From Oleispirillum naphthae (lineage in GTDB: Bacteria > Pseudomonadota > Alphaproteobacteria > Rhodospirillales > Rhodospirillaceae), in assembly GCA_027864655.1 (NCBI GenBank), contig JAQAZG010000001.1, forward strand, positions 124,001 to 188,000: 64,000 nucleotides of DNA. Direction: 5' to 3'. The notes beneath the pieces were generated by a model. The model did no database searches, had not been told where the DNA came from, and was given only the letters and a program-made list of their open reading frames with translations. How positions within the stretch are numbered: position 1 is the first letter of the stretch; every line of letters starts with the position of its first letter. Shown here piece after piece: positions 17,328-25,777 of this stretch. Made by a program: the position numbers and the translations under genes.

Positions 17328-18398
17328 ATGCTCGGCGATACTGCGACACCCGCCATCGAACGGCGCGGCCGTTTGGGCACCGTCACCCTGCGGCGCAAGG
17401 CGGCGATGAACGCCCTGACCCACGCGGACGCCCTCGCCATCCACCAGGCCCTCGACGACTGGGAGGCCGACGCCGAAACCGACGCGGTGCTGATCTGCGC
17501 CGCGCCGGGGCGCACCTTCTGCGCCGGGGTGGACACCCGCATGGTCTATGCGGCGCGGCTGGCCGGCGAAACCGACGCCAACCTGCGCCTCTTCGCCGCC
17601 TGCTACCGCCTGACCCGGCGGCTTGCGGCGTTCCGCAAGCCGCTGGTGCGCCTGATCGACGGCACCGCGGCGGCGGCGGGCTCCGGGCTCGCGCTGCTCG
17701 GCGGCATCGGCGTGGTCGGCGAGAACCTGCGCCTGCTGGTGCCCGGCTGCGGTTTCGGCTGGTTCCCCGACGGCGGAATCAACTTCGTGCTGTCGCGTCT
17801 GCCGGACGGCATGGGGGAATATCTGGCGCTCACCGGCGCGGCGATCGGCGCCGCCGACGCGGTGGACCTCGGCCTTGCCACGGCGCACGTGCCGTCCACC
17901 CGCTTCGCCGCGTTGCGCGCCGCGCTGGAAGGGGCGGAGAGGCTTCCCCCCGCTGCGGTGCGCGCCATCGTCGAGGCGCATCGCGGCGTGCCGCCGGAAG
18001 GGCTGATGCGGGCGCACGCCGGGATCATCGGCCGCATCTTCAGCGAACCGACGGTGGAAGGCATCGCGCAGGCCCTGGCGGCGGAGACCGGCGACTTTGC
18101 GGCGACCGCGCGCGAGCTGATGGCGCGGCGCTGCCCGACCTCGCTGTGCGTGGCGCTCGCCGCGCTGCGCCGCGCCCGCAACGCCGGGCTCGAAGCGGCG
18201 CTGGAGACGGATTACCGCATCGCCGCGCGCTTCGTGCGGCGATGCGATGTCTACGAGGGCATCCGCGCCGCCTTCGAGGACCGGGACGGCGCGCCGGTGT
18301 GGCTCCCCGGCAGCGTCGAGAGCGTGCACCAGGACATCATCGACGCCTGTTTCGCGTCCTTGCCGGAAGAACGGGAAGATGCCGGAAGTTCTGTTTGA
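17328..18398 (+). CDS. Enoyl-CoA hydratase/isomerase family, 3-hydroxyisobutyryl-CoA hydrolase-like
   Basis: Crotonase-superfamily protein of 356 aa. The oxyanion-hole regions are visible as GRTFCAGVD (about 62-70) and GTAAAAGSGLALLGG. FGWFPDGGINFVLSRLP and the long C-terminal part with CDVYEGIRAAFEDRDGAPVW resemble HIBYL-CoA hydrolase rather than the 260-residue hydratases. Activity would be hydrolysis of 3-hydroxyisobutyryl-CoA in valine breakdown, but another acyl-CoA is possible. No other valine-degradation gene is nearby. It overlaps the next small gene by 20 bases. Confidence 0.82.
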   Translation: MLGDTATPAIERRGRLGTVTLRRKAAMNALTHADALAIHQALDDWEADAETDAVLICAAPGRTFCAGVDTRMVYAARLAGETDANLRLFAACYRLTRRLAAFRKPLVRLIDGTAAAAGSGLALLGGIGVVGENLRLLVPGCGFGWFPDGGINFVLSRLPDGMGEYLALTGAAIGAADAVDLGLATAHVPSTRFAALRAALEGAERLPPAAVRAIVEAHRGVPPEGLMRAHAGIIGRIFSEPTVEGIAQALAAETGDFAATARELMARRCPTSLCVALAALRRARNAGLEAALETDYRIAARFVRRCDVYEGIRAAFEDRDGAPVWLPGSVESVHQDIIDACFASLPEEREDAGSSV

Positions 18399-18561
18399 AT
18401 TCGTCCAGGTGGGCAATGCGGTGAAGGTGAGCGCCATCGATTCGGCCTCGGGCGTCGAGGTGTCGATCGTCGGCAGCGCGAGTCTCAGCCGCTATACTTT
18501 GCAGCAGGCCGCTCTCAGGAAATTGCAGTACGTGCTCAAGAAACGGCAGAAGGCTAGATGA
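18379..18561 (+). CDS. Small conserved protein, DUF6898-like
   Basis: Sixty-residue protein starting MPEVLFEFVQVGNAVKVSAID and ending in a basic tail (LRKLQYVLKKRQKAR). It resembles a short family found across alphaproteobacteria (DUF6898) whose function is unknown. The gene overlaps the end of the hydrolase gene by 20 bases and uses a purine-rich GGAAGA upstream as its ribosome-binding site. A strong hairpin follows within 2 bases of the stop, which supports it as the last gene of a transcript. Confidence 0.65.
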   Translation: MPEVLFEFVQVGNAVKVSAIDSASGVEVSIVGSASLSRYTLQQAALRKLQYVLKKRQKAR

Positions 18562-18562
18562 A

Positions 18563-18599
18563 CGGAACGGCGGCGTCACAAGGCGCCGCCGCCGTTCCG
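18563..18599. terminator. Hairpin between convergent genes
   Basis: CGGAACGGCGGCG pairs perfectly with CGCCGCCGTTCCG across an 11-base loop (13 bp, GC-rich). There is no T-run, so it may act as a hairpin-only or bidirectional end between the DUF6898-like gene and mucR, or as an mRNA-stabilising 3' structure. Confidence 0.55.
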
Positions 18600-18701
18600 A
18601 CCGTCTGGAAATGACTGCCCAAAATCATGTGGAGGTCACGTCCGCCAAGCTCTGCACGGTCTCTCCGCCGCTTCTGATAGGGCCTGCCGGAACTTGATCT
18701 C

Positions 18702-19124
18702 TCAACCCTTCGTCTTGCGCCCCAGGCCTATCTTCTTCGCAAAGGCGGAGCGCTGCGAAGCATAGTTGGGAGCCACGATGGGATAATCGGCCGGAAGGCC
18801 CCATTTCGACTTGTATTCGTCTGGGGTCATGCCGTAGTTCGTGCGCAGGTGACGCTTGAGCATTTTCAGCTTCTTCCCGTCCTCCAGGCAGATCAAATAA
18901 TCCGCGGTGACGGATTTCTTGATCGGCACGGCGGGTTTAGGCGCTTCTTCCCGCATTTCCGCCGCCCCCCCGCTAAGGGAATCGAGAGCGCCGAATACGG
19001 AACGGATGACCTCGGTGATTTGCGCGGACGGGAGCGGATTATTGCTTACGTATGCCGAAACAATGTCGACCGCCATCTTCATCACGTCGTCTTTCTGAGG
19101 CTTTTCATTGGACGTGCCGGACAT
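18702..19124 (-). CDS. MucR/Ros-family transcriptional regulator
   Basis: Regulator of 140 aa with the MucR C-terminal region, including LKRHLRTNYGMTPDEYK and WGLPADYPIVAPNYA, which in this family binds AT-rich DNA and forms H-NS-like oligomers through the N-terminal helix. The zinc-finger position is degenerate: CLED replaces the C-x2-C pair and TNYG replaces the second His, so only one Cys and one His of the usual four ligands remain. Start at 19124 is chosen over TTG at 19142; GTGGAG lies about 10 bases upstream. A TTGACA box occurs at 19192-19187 with a poor -10. MucR proteins often repress their own gene, and the AT-rich upstream region fits that. Confidence 0.9.
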   Translation of the reverse strand: MSGTSNEKPQKDDVMKMAVDIVSAYVSNNPLPSAQITEVIRSVFGALDSLSGGAAEMREEAPKPAVPIKKSVTADYLICLEDGKKLKMLKRHLRTNYGMTPDEYKSKWGLPADYPIVAPNYASQRSAFAKKIGLGRKTKG

Positions 19125-19610
19125 GGTTCTTGAACTCCACAACGTTTGAATGGGCGACGCGAAAAAATGTCATCCTTCCGAATAGGTGTCAATTGTATTT
19201 GAGTGGGTTCTGAATATTCATTCCATAAAGAGCACTTAGTAGGAAAATATTACCGCCTGAACAGACCGGGCCGTGCGCTGGTATGAGACCTCTCGTTTGC
19301 CATAGAAACTTAAACGGGAGGGCAATTGGTTGTCCGCCGCACGTTGATTGTGCACGAATATAAAGTGCGTCCTCGCGGAAATCGCCCATAGATTGTATAA
19401 ACCCATGTTGTTTACGCCTAAATGGAGGAGGCGCTCAGCCAATGCGAGAATAGTTGCAGGTATTATCGCGATGTCGCGTCTTTTTTCCGGGTTCTCTGGC
19501 AATCAGACACAACATATGGTATTTCAAATGCGGTTTCCCGATTTGTCTTCGACAAGAGATCGGGATTTTGGCGTTTTCGCGCGGGACGCCGCGCAAGGGA
19601 GTGCGGGAAG
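19125..19610. other. AT-rich gene-free region between mucR and rpiB
   Basis: A 486-base gap. GC is far below the surroundings (23 of 60 bases in 19201-19260). Open frames on both strands are short, lack ribosome-binding sites and resemble no known family. It holds a TTGACA box for mucR (19192-19187, minus), many A/T runs that would suit MucR binding, and a TTGTC-TTC-GACAA inverted repeat at 19543-19555. I see no RNA gene. The rpiB promoter must lie in it, but no convincing -10/-35 pair was found. Confidence 0.6.
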
Positions 19611-20066
19611 GTGGCGGAAGGGGTGCTCGATGCGGGAGTCGTCGCCATCGCCGGCGATCACGGCGGCGTTGCGCTGAAGGACGTGCTGAAGGCGGCTTTG
19701 GAGGCGGACGGACGCACCGTTCTCGACCTCGGCACCGAGGGCACGGCCTCCGTCGATTATCCGGTCTTCGCCGCCCGCATGGCCGAGGCTCTGGCCAAGG
19801 GCGAGGCCGCCTGCGGCGTCCTGATCTGCGGCACCGGCATCGGCATTTCCATCGCCGCCAACCGCTTTGCCCACGTGCGTGCCGCCCTGGTGCACGACGC
19901 CTTCGGCGCCCGGCTCTGCCGCCAGCACAACGACGCCAACGTCATCGCCTTCGGCGGGCGGACGATCGGCGAGGAGGTGGCGAAGGATTGCCTGCGCGTG
20001 TTCCTCTCCACGCCCTTCGAGGGCGGCCGCCACGAACGGCGAGTCGCGATGATGGGGCCGAGGTGA
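19611..20066 (+). CDS. rpiB: Ribose 5-phosphate isomerase B
   Basis: Enzyme of 151 aa that interconverts ribose 5-phosphate and ribulose 5-phosphate. The N-terminal AIAGDHGGVALK and the cysteine loop ICGTGIGISIAANR identify the RpiB/LacAB family, and RLCRQHNDANVIAFGGR is the late substrate segment. The GTG start at 19611, with AAGGGAG nine bases upstream, gives the normal family length; the frame is open further upstream through the AT-rich region without homology. It lies 48 bases before glyA, a usual alphaproteobacterial pairing. Confidence 0.93.
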   Translation: MAEGVLDAGVVAIAGDHGGVALKDVLKAALEADGRTVLDLGTEGTASVDYPVFAARMAEALAKGEAACGVLICGTGIGISIAANRFAHVRAALVHDAFGARLCRQHNDANVIAFGGRTIGEEVAKDCLRVFLSTPFEGGRHERRVAMMGPR

Positions 20067-20114
20067 CTTCCGGCGGATGCCGCCGCGACTGTATCTTCAA
20101 GAAAGGTTCAACGG

Positions 20115-21410
20115 ATGCTTCCAACCGACGCTTTTTTCTCCGCTTCCCTGGCCGAAACCGACCCCGACCTCACCGCCGCGCTGACCCGTGAACTGGGACG
20201 GCAGCGGGGGCAGATCGAACTGATCGCCTCGGAAAACATCGTCTCGCGCGCGGTGCTGGAGGCGCAGGGGTCGGTGCTGACCAACAAGTATGCGGAAGGC
20301 TACGTGGCGAAGCGTTACTACGGCGGCTGCGAATTCGTCGATGTCGCCGAGCAGCTCGCCATCGACCGCGCCAAGGCGCTGTTCGGCGCGCAGTTCGCCA
20401 ACGTGCAGCCGCACTCCGGCGCGCAGGCCAACTTCGCGGTGCTGCTCGCCACGGTGAAGCCGGGCGACACCATCATGGGTCTCTCCCTGGACGCCGGCGG
20501 CCACCTCACCCACGGCGCGCCGCCCGCGGTCTCCGGCAAGTGGTTCGACGCGGTGCAGTACGGCGTGCGCCCCGACGACCAGCGCATCGACATGGACGCG
20601 GTGGCGAAGCTCGCCCGCGAACACAAGCCGAAGCTGATCATCACCGGCGGTTCCGCCTATCCGCGGGTGATCGATTTCGCCGCCTTCCGCGCCATCGCCG
20701 ACGAGGTGGGGGCGGTGTTCATGGTGGACATGGCGCACTTCGCCGGGCTGGTCGCCGCGGGCGTGCACCCCAACCCGATGGAATACGCCCACGTCGTCAC
20801 CACCACCACCCACAAGACCCTGCGCGGCCCGCGCGGCGGCATGATCCTCACCAACGACGCGGACCTCGCCAAGAAGATCAACTCCGCGATCTTCCCCGGC
20901 TCGCAGGGCGGGCCGCTGATGCACGTCATCGCCGCCAAGGCGGTGGCCTTCGGCGAGGCGCTGACCCCGGCCTTCCGCGACTACGGCAAGCAGGTGGTGG
21001 ACAACGCCAAGGCGCTGGGCACGGTGCTCAAGGCGCGCGGCCTCGACCTCGTCTCCGGCGGCACCGACACCCACCTGATGCTGGTGGACCTGCGGCCGAT
21101 GAAGCTGACCGGCAACGTCGCCGAGAAGGCGCTGGAGCGCGCCGGCATCACCTGCAACAAGAACGGCATTCCCTTCGACCCCGAGAAGCCCACCGTCACC
21201 TCCGGCATCCGTCTGGGGACCCCGGCGGCGACGACGCGCGGCTTCGGCGTTGCGGAATTCCAGCTGGTCGGCAACCTGATTTGCGACGTCCTCGAGGTTC
21301 TGCACCAGAACCCGGACGGCGATTCGATGGTCGAGGCGCGGGTGCACGGCGAGGTGGAAGCCCTGCTCGCCCGTTTCCCGATCTATCCCGATCTGTCCTA
21401 CGGCGGATAG
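20115..21410 (+). CDS. glyA: Serine hydroxymethyltransferase
   Basis: PLP enzyme of 431 aa that converts serine and tetrahydrofolate to glycine and methylene-tetrahydrofolate. The PLP lysine is K234 in [33 protein letters not shown] near the N-terminus and [18 protein letters not shown] are family hallmarks. A ribosome-binding site AAGAAAGG lies upstream. nrdR follows after 26 bases, and the whole rpiB-glyA-nrdR-rib-nusB-thiL run is probably read as one or a few overlapping transcripts. Confidence 0.97.
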   Translation: MLPTDAFFSASLAETDPDLTAALTRELGRQRGQIELIASENIVSRAVLEAQGSVLTNKYAEGYVAKRYYGGCEFVDVAEQLAIDRAKALFGAQFANVQPHSGAQANFAVLLATVKPGDTIMGLSLDAGGHLTHGAPPAVSGKWFDAVQYGVRPDDQRIDMDAVAKLAREHKPKLIITGGSAYPRVIDFAAFRAIADEVGAVFMVDMAHFAGLVAAGVHPNPMEYAHVVTTTTHKTLRGPRGGMILTNDADLAKKINSAIFPGSQGGPLMHVIAAKAVAFGEALTPAFRDYGKQVVDNAKALGTVLKARGLDLVSGGTDTHLMLVDLRPMKLTGNVAEKALERAGITCNKNGIPFDPEKPTVTSGIRLGTPAATTRGFGVAEFQLVGNLICDVLEVLHQNPDGDSMVEARVHGEVEALLARFPIYPDLSYGG

Positions 21411-21436
21411 GCGGGCCGCAACCAGGAGGGGGTTAC

Positions 21437-21907
21437 ATGCGCTGTCCGTTTTGCGGAAACGAGGATACCCAGGTCAAGGACTCGCGGCCGACGGAGGACA
21501 ATTCGGCGATTCGCCGCCGCCGCTCGTGCCCGAACTGCAACTCGCGCTTCACCACCTTCGAGCGGGTGCAGATCCGCGAGATGATCGTGGTCAAGAAGGA
21601 CGGCCGCCGCACCCCCTTCGACCGCGACAAGCTCGCCCGTTCGATCCAGGTGGCGGTGCGCAAGCGCGCGGTGGACCAGGAGCGCATCGAGCGCCTGGTC
21701 ACCGCGATCCAGCGCCGTCTGGAATCCTCCGGCGAGACCGAGATCTCCTCCGAGCACATCGGCGAGATGGTCATGGAGGCGCTGCTGGCGCTCGACCCCG
21801 TGGCCTATATCCGATTCGCATCCGTCTACAAGAACTTCCGTGAAGTCACAGACTTCGAGGAGCTTGTTGGGAAAATCGGTGAGCAAGATCACCCCTTCGG
21901 AAACTGA
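21437..21907 (+). CDS. nrdR: Transcriptional repressor NrdR
   Basis: Repressor of ribonucleotide reductase genes, 156 aa. The zinc ribbon uses CPFC (residues 3-6) and CPNC (31-34). An ATP-cone domain follows (about 47-137; [16 protein letters not shown]), through which it senses ATP/dATP. AGGAGGGGG gives a strong ribosome-binding site. No reductase gene is in the window, so its NrdR boxes must be elsewhere. The 3' end overlaps ribD. Confidence 0.96.
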   Translation: MRCPFCGNEDTQVKDSRPTEDNSAIRRRRSCPNCNSRFTTFERVQIREMIVVKKDGRRTPFDRDKLARSIQVAVRKRAVDQERIERLVTAIQRRLESSGETEISSEHIGEMVMEALLALDPVAYIRFASVYKNFREVTDFEELVGKIGEQDHPFGN

Positions 21908-22994
21908 CCGCCGGTTCATCCGCCACGCCCTTGCCCTGGCGCGGCGCGGCCTCGGCCGGGTGTGGCCGAACCCGGCGGTCGGCTGCGTCCTGGTCAAGGA
22001 GGACGCGGTGATCGCCGTCGGCTGGACCCGGCCCGGCGGACGTCCGCATGCCGAGCGCGTGGCGCTCGACGCGGCGGGCGATGCGGCGCGCGGCGCGACC
22101 GCCTATGTCTCCCTCGAACCCTGTAGCCACCACGGCAAGACGCCGCCCTGCGCCGATGCTCTGGTCGCCGCCGGCGTCGCGCGCGTCGTCGCCGCCTGCA
22201 CCGACCCGGACCCCCGGGTCTCCGGCCGCGGGCTGGCGCGTTTGCGCGACGCCGGGGTGGCGGTGACCGAGGGCGTGCTGGCGGAGGAGGCGCGGGACCT
22301 CAACGCCGGATTCTTCAGCCGGATTACGCGCAACCGCCCGTGGGTGCGGATGAAGGTGGCCTCCACGCTCGACGGCCGCATCGCCACCGCCGCGGGCGAG
22401 AGCAAGTGGATCACCGGCGCGCGGGCGCGCGCCGAGGGGCACCGCCTGCGCGCCGAGGCCGATGCGGTGCTGACCGGGGCGGGAACCCTGGCCGCCGACG
22501 ACCCGCTGTTGACCGCGCGCCTGCCGGGGTTCGCCGCGCGCCAGCCGGTGCGCATCGTCCTGGAAGGGCGCGCGCCGGTTTCCGCCGCCGCGCGGCTGTG
22601 GAAGACCGCCGCCGATTCCCCGGTGTGGCTGGTCTCGGCGCGCCGCGACGCGGAGCGCGACGCGCGCCTCGCCGCGCTCGGGGTGCGCTGCCTGACGGCG
22701 GCGGCGGGCGCGGACGGCAGGCCGGATATCGCCGCGGTGCTGGAGATGCTGGCCGGGGAGGGGCTGACGCGCCTGCTGCTGGAAGCCGGGGCGCGGCTCA
22801 ATGCGGCCTTCCTCGCCGCCGACGCGGTGGATGCGGTCTCGTGGTTCCGCGCGCCCGCGCTGATCGGCGGCGACGGCATGCCCGGAATCGCGCCCTTCGG
22901 CCTCGGCCCCCTGGCGGAGATGCCGCGCTTCCGCCTGGTGCGCCGCTTGCCCCTGGACGGCGATGCGCTTGAGGACTATCAACGGGAAACTTGA
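21879..22994 (+). CDS. ribD: Bifunctional diaminohydroxyphosphoribosylaminopyrimidine deaminase / reductase RibD
   Basis: Riboflavin-pathway enzyme, 371 aa from the chosen start. The N-terminal deaminase has zinc motifs HAE (in [11 protein letters not shown]) and PC-x8-PC ([12 protein letters not shown]). The C-terminal reductase domain begins near [22 protein letters not shown]. The GTG at 21879 gives a normal family length; the frame is open from 21840, and a longer form cannot be excluded. Either way it overlaps nrdR, which suggests coupled translation. Confidence 0.93.
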   Translation: MSKITPSETDRRFIRHALALARRGLGRVWPNPAVGCVLVKEDAVIAVGWTRPGGRPHAERVALDAAGDAARGATAYVSLEPCSHHGKTPPCADALVAAGVARVVAACTDPDPRVSGRGLARLRDAGVAVTEGVLAEEARDLNAGFFSRITRNRPWVRMKVASTLDGRIATAAGESKWITGARARAEGHRLRAEADAVLTGAGTLAADDPLLTARLPGFAARQPVRIVLEGRAPVSAAARLWKTAADSPVWLVSARRDAERDARLAALGVRCLTAAAGADGRPDIAAVLEMLAGEGLTRLLLEAGARLNAAFLAADAVDAVSWFRAPALIGGDGMPGIAPFGLGPLAEMPRFRLVRRLPLDGDALEDYQRET

Positions 22995-23013
22995 AAATGA
23001 CGGGAGTACACTG

Positions 23014-23601
23014 ATGTTTACCGGAATCGTCACCGACATGGGCACGGTGCGCGCCATCGCCAGGGACGGCGACACGCGCTTCGAGATTCAGACCCATTAC
23101 GACATGAAAACGGTGGACATCGGCGCCTCCATCTCCCATTCGGGCGTCTGCCTGACGGTGATCGAAACCGGCCCCGGCTGGTTCGCGGTGCAGGCCTCCG
23201 CCGAGACCCTCTCCAAGAGCACCCTCGCCGGGTGGCAGGTCGGCGTCCGGATCAACCTGGAGCGCGCCCTCAAGGTGGGCGACGAACTCGGCGGCCACAT
23301 CGTCTCCGGCCATGTGGACGGGGTGGGCGAGGTGGTCTCGGTGCGCGACGACGGCGAGTCCAAGCGTTTCGTCTTCCGCGTGCCCGCGGCGCTCAAGAAC
23401 TTCATGGCTCCCAAGGGCTCGGTGGCGGTGGACGGCGTGTCGCTGACCGTCAACGAGGTGGAGGGCGACACCTTCGGCGTCAACATCATCCCCCACACCC
23501 AGCAGGTGACGCTGTTCGGCGGGTATGCGCCGGGCACCAAGGTCAACCTGGAAATCGATATGCTCGCCCGCTATGTCGCGCGGCTGCTGGAACGGGAGTA
23601 G
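23014..23601 (+). CDS. ribE: Riboflavin synthase alpha subunit
   Basis: Enzyme of 195 aa that dismutates two lumazine molecules to riboflavin. Two homologous lumazine-binding barrels are visible: residues 1-95, starting MFTGIVTDMGTVRAI, and about 96-190, starting GHIVSGHVDGVGEVV. Characteristic segments are SHSGVCLTV and DGVSLTVNEV. It is called ribE or ribC in different naming schemes. It follows ribD after 19 bases and precedes ribBA by 6 bases. Confidence 0.95.
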   Translation: MFTGIVTDMGTVRAIARDGDTRFEIQTHYDMKTVDIGASISHSGVCLTVIETGPGWFAVQASAETLSKSTLAGWQVGVRINLERALKVGDELGGHIVSGHVDGVGEVVSVRDDGESKRFVFRVPAALKNFMAPKGSVAVDGVSLTVNEVEGDTFGVNIIPHTQQVTLFGGYAPGTKVNLEIDMLARYVARLLERE

Positions 23602-23607
23602 GTCGGT

Positions 23608-24723
23608 ATGGCGGCGTCCCCCCTGGTCCCGATCGAAGAGATCATCGCCGAGGCCGAGGCCGGGCGGATGTTCATCCTGGTCGATGACGAAAACCGAGAG
23701 AACGAAGGCGACCTGGTGATCCCCGCGCAGTGCTGCGGCGCGAAGGAGGTCAACTTCATGGCGCGCTTCGGCCGCGGGCTGATCTGCCTGGCGCTCGACC
23801 GCACGCGGGTGGAGGTTCTCGGCCTGCCGCTGATGGCGGCGCGCAACCGCTCGCGCCACGCCACCGCCTTCACCGTCAGCATCGAGGCCGCCGAGGGCGT
23901 CACCACCGGCATCTCCGCCGCCGACCGCGCGCGCACCATCGCCGCGGCGATCGACCAGCGGCGCGGCGCGGACGCCATCGTCACCCCGGGCCACGTCTTC
24001 CCGCTGCTCGCCCGCGACGGCGGCGTGCTGGTGCGCGCCGGGCACACCGAGGCCTCGGTGGACATCGCGCGGCTCGCCGGGCGGCACCCCTCCGCGGTGA
24101 TCTGCGAGATCATGAACGACGACGGCAGCATGGCGCGCCTGCCCGACCTCGTTCCCTTCGCCGAGCAGCACGGCCTCAAGATCGGCCAGATCAAGGACCT
24201 CATCGCCTACCGCCGCCGCACCGAGCGCCTCGTCGCGCTGCGCGCCGAAACCACCCTGGACTCGGAATTCGGCGGTTCCTGGAAGGTGCGGGTCTATGTG
24301 GATTCCCAAAGCGACGGCGAGCACGTGGCGCTGATCAAGGGCGACATCTCGGGCGGCGCGCCGCCGCTGGTGCGGATGCACGCCATCGACGTGTTCGAGG
24401 ACATCCTCGGCGACACCCGGCGCGGCCACCAGGGCGTGCTGGGGCGCTCGATGCGCCAGATCGCGGAGTTCGGCCGCGGCGTCGTGGTGCTGTTGCGCAA
24501 CACCTCGCCGACCTCGTGGAGCAGCACCGCCGCCGCCCGCGCCTCGGGGCAGGGCGGTTCGCATCTGCGCGACTATGGCATCGGCGCCCAGATTCTGCTG
24601 GACCTGGGCATCCGCGACATGATTCTGTTGTCGATTACGCACAAGACCATTATTGGTTTGGACGGATACGGACTCCACATCGTGGAGGAACGCGCCGTCC
24701 AGAATGGGCGGCGGCAAGACTGA
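23608..24723 (+). CDS. ribB: RibBA-type protein: 3,4-dihydroxy-2-butanone 4-phosphate synthase with degenerate GTP cyclohydrolase II domain
   Basis: Protein of 371 aa. The N-terminal half has an intact DHBP synthase site: DDENRENEGDLVIPAQ, and TPGHVFPLLARDGGVLVRAGHTEA. The C-terminal half follows the GTP cyclohydrolase II fold (HVALIKGDISGGAPPLVRMHA) but the three zinc cysteines of real cyclohydrolases are gone; the C-x10-C-x-C region reads IDVFEDILGDTRRGHQ. It should make dihydroxybutanone phosphate but not open GTP. The domain may be structural or regulatory, as reported for some alphaproteobacterial RibBA proteins. A functional ribA is then needed elsewhere. Confidence 0.93.
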   Translation: MAASPLVPIEEIIAEAEAGRMFILVDDENRENEGDLVIPAQCCGAKEVNFMARFGRGLICLALDRTRVEVLGLPLMAARNRSRHATAFTVSIEAAEGVTTGISAADRARTIAAAIDQRRGADAIVTPGHVFPLLARDGGVLVRAGHTEASVDIARLAGRHPSAVICEIMNDDGSMARLPDLVPFAEQHGLKIGQIKDLIAYRRRTERLVALRAETTLDSEFGGSWKVRVYVDSQSDGEHVALIKGDISGGAPPLVRMHAIDVFEDILGDTRRGHQGVLGRSMRQIAEFGRGVVVLLRNTSPTSWSSTAAARASGQGGSHLRDYGIGAQILLDLGIRDMILLSITHKTIIGLDGYGLHIVEERAVQNGRRQD

Positions 24724-24750
24724 GCCGGTTTCCTTCGGAGGATACGCACG

Positions 24751-25206
24751 ATGAGCGGTGGACCGCGCCTTTTGATCGTCGAGGCCCGATTCTACGACGA
24801 AATCACCGACGAGCTGGTGCGCGGCGCGGTCGAGGCGCTGACCCGGCACGGCGCGGGCTACAAGCGTATCATCGTGCCCGGCATCCTGGAAATCCCCTCG
24901 GTGATCCGCTATGCGGTGCGCGCCATGGAACTGCGCGCCACCGACTTCCGCTTCGCCGGATACGTGGCGCTGGGCTGCGCGATCAAGGGCGAGACCGACC
25001 ACTACGAGCACGTCTGCCACCAGGCGATGACCGGCGTGCGCGAGATGGCGCTGCAGTATTCCCTGGCCATCGGCAACGGCATCCTGACCTGCCCCACCGA
25101 GGCGCTGGCGCTTTCCCGCGCCCGCATGACCGAGGGCAACCATGGCGGCCGCGCCGCCGAAGCCGCCTTGCGCATGATCGCCGTGAAAAAGGAACTCGGC
25201 CTCTGA
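24751..25206 (+). CDS. ribH: 6,7-dimethyl-8-ribityllumazine synthase
   Basis: Enzyme of 151 aa that condenses the RibD-derived uracil with dihydroxybutanone phosphate to make lumazine. The segments GCAIKGETDHYEHVCHQA (catalytic His in the DHYEHV region) and PGILEIPSVIRYAVRA match the family. It completes the rib set ribD-ribE-ribBA-ribH and is followed by nusB, the usual order in alphaproteobacteria. Confidence 0.95.
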   Translation: MSGGPRLLIVEARFYDEITDELVRGAVEALTRHGAGYKRIIVPGILEIPSVIRYAVRAMELRATDFRFAGYVALGCAIKGETDHYEHVCHQAMTGVREMALQYSLAIGNGILTCPTEALALSRARMTEGNHGGRAAEAALRMIAVKKELGL

Positions 25207-25243
25207 CCCGGAGGCCCCGTCAACCCGAGGAACCACACACCAG

Positions 25244-25759
25244 ATGAGCGGCCCCAAGCAAGAGGTCTACAGCCGACGTTCACGTTTGAGCGCGGCGCGG
25301 TTGTGCGCGGTCCAGGCCCTGTACCTGACCGAGTTCACCGACCGCCCCCTCACCGATGTCCTGTCGGACTTCCTGAACGAACGCCTGGGCGGCAGCGCCT
25401 TGCAGGAAGACGGCGAGAAGGAGAACCCGACCCCCCTGGTGCCGCCGGACCCCACGGTGTTCACCGCGCTGGTGCGCGGCACCGTGGACGCCAAGGCGGA
25501 ACTCGACGCCACGATCAACGCCTCGCTGGACGGCGAGCGCACCACCGCACGGCTGGAGGCGATTCTCACCTCGATCCTGCGCGTCGGGGTGTTCGAGATG
25601 ACCCACTGTCCGGATGTGCCGCCCAAGGTGGTGATCTCCGAATACGTGGATATCGCGCACGCCTTCTTCGGCGGGCCGGAGCCCAAGCTGGTCAACGCGG
25701 TGCTCGACCGCGTCGCCAAGGCGGTGCGCGCCGACGAGCTCTCCCCTGGGGGCGCCTGA
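25244..25759 (+). CDS. nusB: Transcription antitermination factor NusB
   Basis: All-helical RNA-binding factor, 171 aa, that forms the rRNA antitermination complex with NusE. RRSRLSAARLCAVQALY at the N-terminus is the conserved RNA-contacting helix, and SILRVGVFEMTHCPDVPPKVVISEYVDIAHAFFG-like text (residues about 105-140) is the family core. An acidic linker near residues 45-60 makes it slightly longer than E. coli NusB. thiL begins 18 bases downstream. Confidence 0.95.
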   Translation: MSGPKQEVYSRRSRLSAARLCAVQALYLTEFTDRPLTDVLSDFLNERLGGSALQEDGEKENPTPLVPPDPTVFTALVRGTVDAKAELDATINASLDGERTTARLEAILTSILRVGVFEMTHCPDVPPKVVISEYVDIAHAFFGGPEPKLVNAVLDRVAKAVRADELSPGGA

Positions 25760-25777
25760 GGCGGGGAGGGTGATGCC

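Noticed and set aside
19236-19502. An 88-codon open frame on the minus strand in the AT-rich gap
   Set aside because: No ribosome-binding site, no recognisable domain, and composition expected of random reading in a non-coding region.
21408-21880. FMN riboswitch before the riboflavin genes
   Set aside because: ribD begins inside nrdR and there is no leader of the needed size or the conserved RFN sequence blocks.
22798-25257. An 819-codon frame antisense to the rib genes
   Set aside because: It is antisense to well-recognised genes; the His/Arg/Gln-rich translation is a usual shadow in GC-rich DNA.
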